A stretch of DNA of 8,794 nt from Dehalococcoidia bacterium (GTDB taxonomy: Bacteria; Chloroflexota; Dehalococcoidia; Dehalococcoidales; CSSed11-197). The stretch is from contig PUOQ01000082.1 in assembly GCA_003552785.1 (NCBI GenBank), positions 1 to 8,794 of the forward strand. The letters are read 5' to 3'. Shown one piece after another: positions 1 through 6,184 of the stretch (position 1 is its first letter; every line of letters starts with the position of its first letter). The notes beneath the pieces are model-generated. The model had not been told where the DNA came from and made no database searches. It saw only the letters and a list, made by a program, of their open reading frames with translations. The position numbers were made by a program, and so were the translations under genes.

Positions 1-2959
1 ATAGTTTGTTATTCGGCGCAATATTGGATGTTGTGCCCCGGTAAACGTTTGCAGGCGGAGCCGTATTTTTGCCCTTCATCGATCGAGCATGCTCATTGAT
101 AGTGTCCACAAAAGCTTCAAGCCGGGTAACCATGCCGGCCTCCGCTGCGTGTTCATCCGTTTCCAGCTGGCCCATAGGCTTTGTGCCGCTTATATCTTCG
201 AGCAACTTGATAATAAATGAATCTGGCCCGCAACCAAAAGAGGTAAGGGTAAGGGCGTATAGCCTGGGGTCGCGTGTGGCAATTGCGGTAGCAGATATGA
301 ATTTGCCCTCGTAAGCCCAGAAAGGCCTGTCGGAGTATGTTTCGGGCTTTTCTTTTTCCAGTGGCAGAAAGTCAATGGGTATTGGCACTACTCCCAGTTC
401 AGCCAGTTTCTCTGCAATGCCTAAATTGGCTCCACTGTCCTGCGACATATAGGACCTGGATATAATAACCACTCCCAGTTTGCCTGATTGACGGATGCTT
501 TCAAGTGTTTTCTCCCCCAGCTTCCTTGCTTCAGCCTGGAAATCTCTTTGTGCTTTAAGTCCTGCTCTGGCAGCCCTCTTGCCCTCCCGGTAGTTGAAAC
601 CCATTTCAACGGCTGCTTTGGCAAAGTTGTTTACGGTTTCCTCCTCACCATTGGAGAAGTCTATTATGGGTGAAATAAGGCGTTTGCCGGCACCTATAGC
701 TTCTCGTACTATGAAGGGTGAAGCTTGCACCAGCGGGCAGGCATATTTTTGATTGCTGTCATCTTCTTTTTCCCCCAGGCGTATGGAACATGGGTAGAGG
801 ATGAAGTCATTTTCCAGTAGAGATTCAACGTGGCCATGGAGCAGTTTTACCGGAAAGCAACTGTCTGAATAGCTTAATTCGACCGCTTTTTCCATCGTTT
901 GCTTGGTAGTGTTTCCCGAAAGAATTACTCTGGCCCCCAGGTAGTTCAAAAAGCCAATAAGCAGCGGGGCATAGTCATATACCAGTAAAGAACGAGGTAT
1001 GCCCACCTTTGGGCCTTTACCATCGCTACTATAATGCTGGAATAAAAGTTTCTGTCTGTCATCAAAGGGGGTTTTTACCTTTTGGGTTTTTCGTGATGCA
1101 TCATACAGATCACACCGGCTGCCAAAGTAGGCCTGGCTGCCATCGGGTAATTTCATCCGTGTTATAGTACAGTTATTATCACAGCTATTGCATACAAATG
1201 TTGAAAGGTTGCATTGAGTGTCTATCACTTCCTGGAACCCCTTAAACGCGGATGCCTGCTGGTTTTTTGATTCTTTTGCCAGCAGTGCCGCACCTATGGC
1301 TCCACTGACTTCCCGGTGTTTGGCAACTGTTATTTGTTTACCGGCAAGTTCCTGCTTGAAAGCGGCTATAACTGCCTGGTTGTAAAAAACGGCGCCGGTT
1401 AAAATAATATTATCTCCGAGTTTTTTCGAGCCTACTACCTTGGAAAGGTAGTTTTTGGCTATTGAGTTGGACAGGCTTGCAGCTATTACTTCAATTGGTA
1501 CATTCTGTTGCTGGGCTGATGTTATTGCCTGGCCCATAAATGCGGCGCACCGGGTGCCGAGGTCTACAGTATACGCCGCCTTGAAGGCGAGGCGGGCGAA
1601 CTCTCCGCTTTTGACTGAAATGCCGAGCATTTCTGCCATTTCATCAATAAAACTGCCTGTTCCTGCAGCGCACGCTTTATTCATCTGGTAGTCTACAACA
1701 ACACCATTTTTCTTAATAACCAGCTTGGAATCCTGGCCCCCTATTTCAATAATGTCGGCATCAGGGTCGATATCTTGCGCTGCTCGTACCTGAGCGGTTA
1801 TTTCGTTTTTGACCAGGTCTGCTCCTATCAAGCTGCCTATCAGGTATCTTCCTGAACCAGTCACACCAGCACCTGCAATTTCAACCAGTTCGGCACCCTT
1901 TTCAACCAGATTGGCAAAAACCTGCTTAACTGCTTCAACGGGCTGACCAGCCGTCATAATATAATCTTTGGCAATAACTTTTCCAGCCTCGTTTACAAGC
2001 ACTGCTTTTGTACTTGTTGAGCCGACATCTACGCCCAGGAAGGCTTTTTGGGATTCTTTAACGCTGCCTGTCTCCGGCTTAGGTGTTGCACCCGGATCTT
2101 TGAGATTGGGAAGTTCATAGTATTTATCCTGCAATTCTTCCTGTGGTATAAGCTCAACTTTTGAAGGTTTGCCCCGGGACAGTTTGGCCAGCCCCAGTGA
2201 CTCTACAAACATGTAATTTTCCGGTATGGTTATATTAACTTCTTTCTGGTTTCGTTTTGAAATACTCTCCTTCAGGGCTTTAAGAACAGCCTTATTGGCT
2301 GCCATTCCGCCTACAAAGTAAATCGGCTCATGGAAAGCTCCCTTGCGAAGAGAAGTTATCATTCGAGCAATGCTTTCACACAGGGAATAAAGCATTGCTT
2401 CTATTGAAGCACCCTTTTGTTGCAGGTGTATGAGGTCGCTTTTGGCAAAAACGCTGCACCTGGCAGCGATACGTGGCGCATTGCCTTCAAAGCGCAAAGC
2501 AGCAGCAGAAAAATTGTCCATGTCTATGCCCAGGCGATAAGCCTGCTGTTCCATAAAGCGGCCGGTACCTGCGGCACATAGAGGGTTGGAGTAGACCTTC
2601 CATGGTTTATCCAGGCCGTCTTCAAGCTCAATGATAAGCGCTGTTTGTCCACCAGCATAGATTATAGTTCTTGCAGACGGGTACATATCTAGAACCCCTG
2701 AAGCGATTGCAATCGAACTTGAGAACTGGTTCCATGATAGCTCTTGAGTCATGGTGGAGGTGGCAGGGCCGGAAAAGCCAGCACTGGCTATATCTGGAAG
2801 GGGTGTCTGCTGGCCCAGCCTTTTTAGCATGTCATTAACGGTGATAAATGGGCCTTGATCTACTTTTTGAATGTCGGTGTAAATGGTCTGGCAGTTCTGG
2901 TCGATGAGTGTTAGTTTAACGTTAACTGTTCCAATGTCAATTCCAAGAGAGTATTTCAT
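1..2959 (-). CDS. Tandem acyl-CoA dehydratase activase fused to HgdB-like (DUF2229) region, 3' end outside window
   Basis: The reading frame from ATG 2959 to the window edge (986 codons) contains no stop. An in-frame TAA lies 9-11 nt upstream, so ATG 2959 is the first ATG available in this frame; its Shine-Dalgarno is weak. Two BadF/HgdC-type ASKHA ATPase domains occur in tandem. Domain 1 (about 1-270) has IDIGT near the N-terminus, CAAGTG with Cys128, and RCSVF with Cys168. Domain 2 (about 307-560) has GVDVGSTSTK, IGGQDSK, CAAGTG with Cys430, and RCAAF with Cys471. In HgdC this cysteine pair from each subunit of a homodimer binds one [4Fe-4S] cluster. A proline-rich linker joins the domains. 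A cysteine cluster follows (Cys583, 590, 593, 597, 616), then a DUF2229-like, HgdB-related part from about residue 650, including FGCGPDSF with Cys910. Relatives are, from memory, about 1,400 residues, so roughly 400 residues are missing here. The known family role is ATP-driven delivery of low-potential electrons to a dehydratase or reductase; the target of this long form is unknown. It follows pabC after 86 bp on the same strand without obvious functional connection. Confidence 0.92.
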   Translation of the reverse strand, partial: MKYSLGIDIGTVNVKLTLIDQNCQTIYTDIQKVDQGPFITVNDMLKRLGQQTPLPDIASAGFSGPATSTMTQELSWNQFSSSIAIASGVLDMYPSARTIIYAGGQTALIIELEDGLDKPWKVYSNPLCAAGTGRFMEQQAYRLGIDMDNFSAAALRFEGNAPRIAARCSVFAKSDLIHLQQKGASIEAMLYSLCESIARMITSLRKGAFHEPIYFVGGMAANKAVLKALKESISKRNQKEVNITIPENYMFVESLGLAKLSRGKPSKVELIPQEELQDKYYELPNLKDPGATPKPETGSVKESQKAFLGVDVGSTSTKAVLVNEAGKVIAKDYIMTAGQPVEAVKQVFANLVEKGAELVEIAGAGVTGSGRYLIGSLIGADLVKNEITAQVRAAQDIDPDADIIEIGGQDSKLVIKKNGVVVDYQMNKACAAGTGSFIDEMAEMLGISVKSGEFARLAFKAAYTVDLGTRCAAFMGQAITSAQQQNVPIEVIAASLSNSIAKNYLSKVVGSKKLGDNIILTGAVFYNQAVIAAFKQELAGKQITVAKHREVSGAIGAALLAKESKNQQASAFKGFQEVIDTQCNLSTFVCNSCDNNCTITRMKLPDGSQAYFGSRCDLYDASRKTQKVKTPFDDRQKLLFQHYSSDGKGPKVGIPRSLLVYDYAPLLIGFLNYLGARVILSGNTTKQTMEKAVELSYSDSCFPVKLLHGHVESLLENDFILYPCSIRLGEKEDDSNQKYACPLVQASPFIVREAIGAGKRLISPIIDFSNGEEETVNNFAKAAVEMGFNYREGKRAARAGLKAQRDFQAEARKLGEKTLESIRQSGKLGVVIISRSYMSQDSGANLGIAEKLAELGVVPIPIDFLPLEKEKPETYSDRPFWAYEGKFISATAIATRDPRLYALTLTSFGCGPDSFIIKLLEDISGTKPMGQLETDEHAAEAGMVTRLEAFVDTINEHARSMKGKNTAPPANVYRGTTSNIAPNNKL

Positions 2960-3045
2960 GCCTGTATTTTACCATAAATGCCCCGTCTTTTCTTTCTGTG
3001 AAAAGATTGGTCAAAGCATTGACAGGTTTGGAAGCACCTTATAAT
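2960..3045. other. Intergenic spacer between pabC and the activase gene
   Basis: This 86-bp gap holds no convincing terminator for pabC on the minus strand: I see no GC-rich stem followed by a T-run. It contains the inverted repeat GTCAA-N4-TTGAC (3010-3023). On the plus strand it also holds TTGACA (3019-3024) and TATAAT (3040-3045), separated by only 15 bp. No good minus-strand promoter for the activase gene stands out, so read-through from the pab operon is possible. Confidence 0.5.
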
Positions 3046-3924
3046 TTAGTCGCATTTATCAGGGTTCGGGAGAGTTTCTGTAGATACAATTTTTTGATAA
3101 TGTTTCATAATCAAACGGGTTATGCGGCCGGGTTTTCCCGTGCCGACTGATGCATCGTCAATTTTTGTCAGAGGCATGATTTCAATCAGGGAGTTGGTTA
3201 AAAAAATCTCTTCAGCAGTATACAGATCTTCCTTTTCTATATCAATTTCTGCGGTCTTTATTTTAAGGTTTTGGGCTATATCGAGTACAACGCCACGGGT
3301 AATGCCGGGAAGTAAACCACTGCAAACAGAAGGGGTGAGAAGAGCATTGTTTTTAACTAAAAATAAATTACTCATGCTGGCTTCGCATACGTTTCCCATT
3401 TCATTTAACAGAATGGCTTCATCAGCGCTGGAATAGGCGGCCTCATGTTTGGCCAGTATGCAATCAAGATAGCTGATAGTTTTCATCTGTGATACGGGGG
3501 AAGAGCTGCAGCGCCTGAAGCTTGATATTATGGCGGAAAAACCTTTTTGGTACACATTCGCAGGCAAAGGGGAGTAGTGCACTGCAGATACCAGAAGGGT
3601 CGGCTGAGCCTTTTGGACTGGACTTGAAAAAAGCATTTGATTTCCGGCCGTGACGGTGACTCTAATTCGAGCCGAGTTTAAATTGTTAGCTTGAATAACA
3701 TCCCTTACGGCTATGGAAATTTCTTCGCTTAAATCACCCAGTCCAAGCCGTCTGGATGAAAGCCTGAGCCTTTCAAGGTGCTTGTCCAGCATAAATACCC
3801 TTCCATTATAGGCGCGCATGGTTTCAAAGAGGCCATAACCATAGAGAAATCCGGAATCTGAAGAATGTATGACGGCTTGATCAGAAGGTACTAGCGATCC
3901 GTTAAAATATATTACTTCAGACAC
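3046..3924 (-). CDS. pabC: Aminodeoxychorismate lyase-like class IV PLP aminotransferase (PabC)
   Basis: This 292-residue fold-type IV PLP enzyme probably splits 4-amino-4-deoxychorismate into p-aminobenzoate and pyruvate, the last step of PABA synthesis. The family signature YGYGLFETMR followed by HLERLRLS lies near the N-terminus. The PLP lysine is best assigned to Lys148 in MKTISYLD, followed by LAKHEA. Glu181 in VCEASMSNLF and the phosphate-binding loop LLPGITRG complete the pattern. The GTG at 3924 is chosen because AGGGGG (3936-3931 on the minus strand) sits 6 nt upstream and the remaining N-terminus (SEVIYFNG) is typical. An in-frame ATG at 3951 has no Shine-Dalgarno and would push the overlap with pabA to 35 nt. 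From GTG the overlap is 8 nt, suggesting translational coupling. Branched-chain or D-amino acid transaminases share this fold and cannot be excluded on motifs alone; the position after pabB-pabA decides for PabC. Confidence 0.85.
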   Translation of the reverse strand: MSEVIYFNGSLVPSDQAVIHSSDSGFLYGYGLFETMRAYNGRVFMLDKHLERLRLSSRRLGLGDLSEEISIAVRDVIQANNLNSARIRVTVTAGNQMLFSSPVQKAQPTLLVSAVHYSPLPANVYQKGFSAIISSFRRCSSSPVSQMKTISYLDCILAKHEAAYSSADEAILLNEMGNVCEASMSNLFLVKNNALLTPSVCSGLLPGITRGVVLDIAQNLKIKTAEIDIEKEDLYTAEEIFLTNSLIEIMPLTKIDDASVGTGKPGRITRLIMKHYQKIVSTETLPNPDKCD

Positions 3925-4516
3925 AAATTGCCCCCTGATCCCACCAGGCACAGGAATATTGTATAAAGTTTCTTATAATATCATGACCGTCCGGGGTCAG
4001 TACTGATTCTGGGTGAAACTGCACTCCTTCCACAACATATTTCTTGTGCCTGAGCCCCATGATCAGCCCGCAATCACTCCAGGCAGTAACAGATAATTCA
4101 GGAGGCAGGGAAGAAGAATCTACGCTGAGCGAGTGGTAACGGCCGGCTTTAAAGGGGCTTTTCAAGCCGGAATATACAGATTTACAATCGTGATATATAA
4201 GGCAGCTTTTGCCGTGGGCAGGTTTTGGTGATTTAACAATTTTTGCACCGAATGTATAGCCGATGCACTGGTGTCCCAGGCATACGCCGAGTATAGGAAT
4301 TTTACCCGCAAAATGCCTGGTAACCTGGTTGGTTATCCCCGCCGAAAGCGGAGTGCCTGGGCCTGGCGAGATTATTATATGGGTCGGATTCAGGTGCGTA
4401 ATATGTTGTATGGTTGTTTTATCATTACGGTATGCCATGGGCTTTTGTCCAAGTTCACCCAGATATTGAACCAGGTTATAAGCAAAAGAATCATAATTAT
4501 CGATTACCAGTATCAT
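3917..4516 (-). CDS. pabA: Aminodeoxychorismate synthase glutamine amidotransferase subunit (PabA)
   Basis: This 199-residue class I glutamine amidotransferase releases ammonia from glutamine and channels it to PabB. The N-terminus VIDNYDSFAYNLVQYLGELG is the standard TrpG/PabA opening. SPGPGTP (50-56) forms the oxyanion-hole region. The nucleophile is Cys79 in GVCLGHQ, and His168 and Glu170 in QFHPES complete the triad. RYHSL (126-130) is also typical. Length matches the family (about 190-200). ATG 4516 follows the pabB TAA after 2 nt, and an AGGG Shine-Dalgarno lies within the last codons of pabB, so the two are probably made in equal amounts. PabA and TrpG cannot be told apart reliably by sequence, and this subunit might also serve anthranilate synthase if the genome lacks a separate trpG. 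Direct linkage with a PabB carrying the lysine motif and with pabC supports PABA as its main role. Confidence 0.93.
   Translation of the reverse strand: MILVIDNYDSFAYNLVQYLGELGQKPMAYRNDKTTIQHITHLNPTHIIISPGPGTPLSAGITNQVTRHFAGKIPILGVCLGHQCIGYTFGAKIVKSPKPAHGKSCLIYHDCKSVYSGLKSPFKAGRYHSLSVDSSSLPPELSVTAWSDCGLIMGLRHKKYVVEGVQFHPESVLTPDGHDIIRNFIQYSCAWWDQGAICV
3931..3936 (-). promoter_or_regulatory. Ribosome binding site fixing the pabC GTG start
   Basis: AGGGGG on the minus strand lies inside the 3' end of pabA, 6 nt before GTG 3924-3922. The upstream ATG at 3951 has nothing comparable. This supports the shorter 292-residue PabC and coupled translation with pabA. Confidence 0.75.
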
Positions 4517-4518
4517 TG

Positions 4519-5955
4519 TTAACCCTGCCAGAGTGAATTGTTCAATGCGTTAATCAGGGCTTTTGCCTTGTGCATTGTTTCATCATATTCAGCTTCCGGT
4601 TTACTATCATAGGTAATAGCGCCTCCTGCCTGGAAATAGGCTTTACCATCCTTTGCTATTATGGTGCGGATTGCAATGTTTAGGTCCATGTCTCCATTAA
4701 AGCCAAGGTACCCTATACTGCCTGTGTATATGCTTCTGCGGGTAGGTTCAAGCTCCTCGATTATTTCCATGGCGCGGATTTTTGGTGCCCCCGTGATTGA
4801 TCCACCCGGGAAGGAGGCTTTTAATAGATCGAACCGGGTCTTTTCTTTTTGAAGCTGGCCGGAAATAGTGGAGGTAAGGTGAAAAACAGTGGGGAACTCT
4901 TCCAGTGCTGCCAGCTCATCGACTGCTATTGAGCCATAACGGCAGACACGTCCAAGATCGTTTCTTTCCAGGTCGACTATCATGATATTTTCTGCAATGT
5001 CCTTGTCGCTTTGTAACAGTTCTTTTGCAAGAGCTTTGTCTTTTTCTGCGGTGCTACCTCTGGGGCGGGTTCCTTTGATGGGCCTTGTTTCAACTCTATC
5101 ACCGCTCAATTTAAGGAACCTTTCAGGGGAAGCGCTGATTATCTGTACACATCCAAAATCAAGATAGCCTGCAAAAGGAGCAGGGTTGATGTGCCTTAAA
5201 CGTTTATACAGGTCAAAAGGGTGAATGTTAAACCCGGTTTCAAAGCGCTGTGACAGGTTTACTTCAAATATGTCGCCTTCTATGATGTATTGACGTGCTT
5301 TGTTTACCGCCGCAATATAATCATTGCGGGAAAAATTGCCAGTAATATTCCGATTGATGCCCTCCTGTTCTGGCTGGTAATATAAGCCTTTTTGATCAGG
5401 CGTAGCTCTGCTGATTTCCTCTTTGAACTGGACCAGGCGCTTAGAAGCTCTGGTGAGCCTGCCTTTTTGTGTGGTTTCGGGTAGCCCGGTGGAAATAATG
5501 AAGGCTTTCTTTTCCAGGTGGTCAAATGCACAAATCACATCGTAGAAGCCAAAATAACACTCCGGTAATGCCAGATCGTCGGTTGCTTTTGAAGGTATAG
5601 TCTCGATAAGGCGGCACAGGTCATAGCTAAGATAACCTACTGCACCACCCGTAAAGGGAATGGTGGATGGCGGGCATGAGATTTGGTATGTCTTGAGATG
5701 ATGCTCTAAAAGATCAAAAGGATTACCGGTGATAGTAGTTTCTGTATCATTTTGTATAATGCTAAATTGTCTGCCCCGGGTTTTAACCAACAGGAAAGGT
5801 TCGGCTCCCATAAAAGAATACCTGCCAAACCTGGCACCTTGCATGCCGCTGTCAAGAAAAAACGGACAGGCCTTGGAAACGAAAAGCTCAAACACTTCTG
5901 ATGGATGTGTGTGAAATTCAACTTCTTCGATTAAAGGGTTGATAAATCCGTCCAA
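4519..5955 (-). CDS. pabB: Aminodeoxychorismate synthase component I (PabB)
   Basis: This chorismate-using enzyme aminates chorismate at C4 with ammonia from PabA. From the chosen start it has 478 residues, normal for the family. Numbering below uses the alternative start six bases upstream (480 residues). The N-terminal TrpE/PabB domain is followed by the catalytic domain: GDIFEVNLSQRF (229-240), ASPERF (277-282), PIKGTRPRG (294-302), VDLERNDLG (329-337), FPGGSITGAPK (384-394) and GSIGYLG (414-420). Lys296 in PIKGT is the PabB hallmark: it corresponds to the E. coli PabB lysine proposed to attack chorismate, whereas anthranilate synthase TrpE has alanine there. TTG 5955 is preferred over TTG 5961 because AGGTGA (5967-5962) abuts the upstream TTG with no spacing but is 6 nt from the second. 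It is the first gene of pabB-pabA-pabC and has its own promoter at 6030-6002. No disruption or missing motif was seen. Confidence 0.94.
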   Translation of the reverse strand: MDGFINPLIEEVEFHTHPSEVFELFVSKACPFFLDSGMQGARFGRYSFMGAEPFLLVKTRGRQFSIIQNDTETTITGNPFDLLEHHLKTYQISCPPSTIPFTGGAVGYLSYDLCRLIETIPSKATDDLALPECYFGFYDVICAFDHLEKKAFIISTGLPETTQKGRLTRASKRLVQFKEEISRATPDQKGLYYQPEQEGINRNITGNFSRNDYIAAVNKARQYIIEGDIFEVNLSQRFETGFNIHPFDLYKRLRHINPAPFAGYLDFGCVQIISASPERFLKLSGDRVETRPIKGTRPRGSTAEKDKALAKELLQSDKDIAENIMIVDLERNDLGRVCRYGSIAVDELAALEEFPTVFHLTSTISGQLQKEKTRFDLLKASFPGGSITGAPKIRAMEIIEELEPTRRSIYTGSIGYLGFNGDMDLNIAIRTIIAKDGKAYFQAGGAITYDSKPEAEYDETMHKAKALINALNNSLWQG

Positions 5956-5961
5956 AGGCAA

Positions 5962-5967
5962 TCACCT
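5962..5967 (-). promoter_or_regulatory. Ribosome binding site deciding the pabB start
   Basis: AGGTGA on the minus strand directly abuts TTG 5961-5959 but stands 6 nt from TTG 5955-5953. The second spacing is workable for initiation, so the protein most likely starts at the second TTG. The two candidates differ by only two residues. Confidence 0.65.
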
Positions 5968-6001
5968 GAAAATAAAATAAGCGGGCTATTTTTATACGGG
6001 C

Positions 6002-6030
6002 ATAATAGCGCAGGCAGGTAGCTGCGTCAA
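6002..6030 (-). promoter_or_regulatory. Sigma-A/sigma-70 promoter of the pabB-pabA-pabC operon
   Basis: On the minus strand TTGACG (6030-6025) and TATTAT (6007-6002) are separated by exactly 17 bp. Each hexamer has one mismatch to the consensus. Initiation would fall near 5995, giving a leader of about 40 nt before the TTG start. The spacer contains GCAG-N4-CTGC (6014-6025), and a related palindrome GCAGCTGC (6043-6050) lies just upstream of the -35. Confidence 0.75.
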
Positions 6031-6074
6031 TAAAAAAGAGTTGCAGCTGCTTTGGTTCGAAGTATTAAACAGTT

Positions 6075-6103
6075 TTGACGGAGCACTGATAAGTGCTTAC
6101 AAT
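6075..6103 (+). promoter_or_regulatory. Sigma-A/sigma-70 promoter of the cysteine desulfurase operon
   Basis: TTGACG (6075-6080) and TACAAT (6098-6103) are separated by exactly 17 bp on the plus strand. Initiation near 6110 would give a leader of about 75 nt before the TTG start of the desulfurase. The spacer is largely filled by a perfect palindrome (6082-6097), a likely repressor site. It is divergent from the pab promoter; the two -35 elements are 44 bp apart. Confidence 0.78.
6082..6097. promoter_or_regulatory. Perfect 16-bp palindrome inside the promoter spacer, candidate operator
   Basis: AGCACT (6082-6087), GATA, AGTGCT (6092-6097) is a perfect 6-bp inverted repeat ending exactly at the -10 hexamer. 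Dimeric repressors often bind here and block RNA polymerase. It does not match the IscR, Fur or LexA sites I know, so the regulator is unidentified. Confidence 0.5.
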
Positions 6104-6171
6104 AATAAGAATTGATAAAAGTTATATCTGGTGATTCTTTATTTTGTTTCATTGTGTTCGCATCTAAAAAA

Positions 6172-6177
6172 AGGAGG
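6172..6177 (+). promoter_or_regulatory. Strong ribosome binding site of the desulfurase gene
   Basis: AGGAGG, extended by further G residues to 6180, lies 7 nt before TTG 6185. Its strength supports the TTG start, after which the protein begins with the family-typical ERVYLDYAATTP. Confidence 0.85.
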
Positions 6178-6184
6178 GGGTTGA

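Noticed and set aside
69..314. Plus-strand open frame of 81 codons
   Set aside because: It lies wholly inside the activase gene on the opposite strand, has no recognisable domain and no RBS; it is a shadow.
1455..1691. Plus-strand open frame of 78 codons
   Set aside because: It is antisense to the second activase ATPase domain, which has clear family motifs here.
3925..3951. ATG at 3951 as the pabC start, adding nine residues
   Set aside because: No Shine-Dalgarno precedes it, the added residues (PGGIRGQF) do not resemble family N-termini, and GTG 3924 has AGGGGG at ideal spacing.
4263..4522. Two overlapping plus-strand open frames antisense to pabA
   Set aside because: pabA carries the full catalytic triad in this stretch; the antisense frames show no family features.
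4519..5955. Anthranilate synthase (TrpE/TrpG) instead of PabB/PabA
   Set aside because: The PIKGT lysine is the PabB signature where TrpE has alanine, and a class IV aminotransferase follows instead of trpD/C/B/A.
6104..6143. AT-rich inverted repeat in the desulfurase leader (AATAAGAAT with a bulged ATTCTTTATT) as a riboswitch or attenuator
   Set aside because: The stem is short, bulged and nearly all A-U, with no conserved riboswitch core or terminator run; chance pairing is likely.
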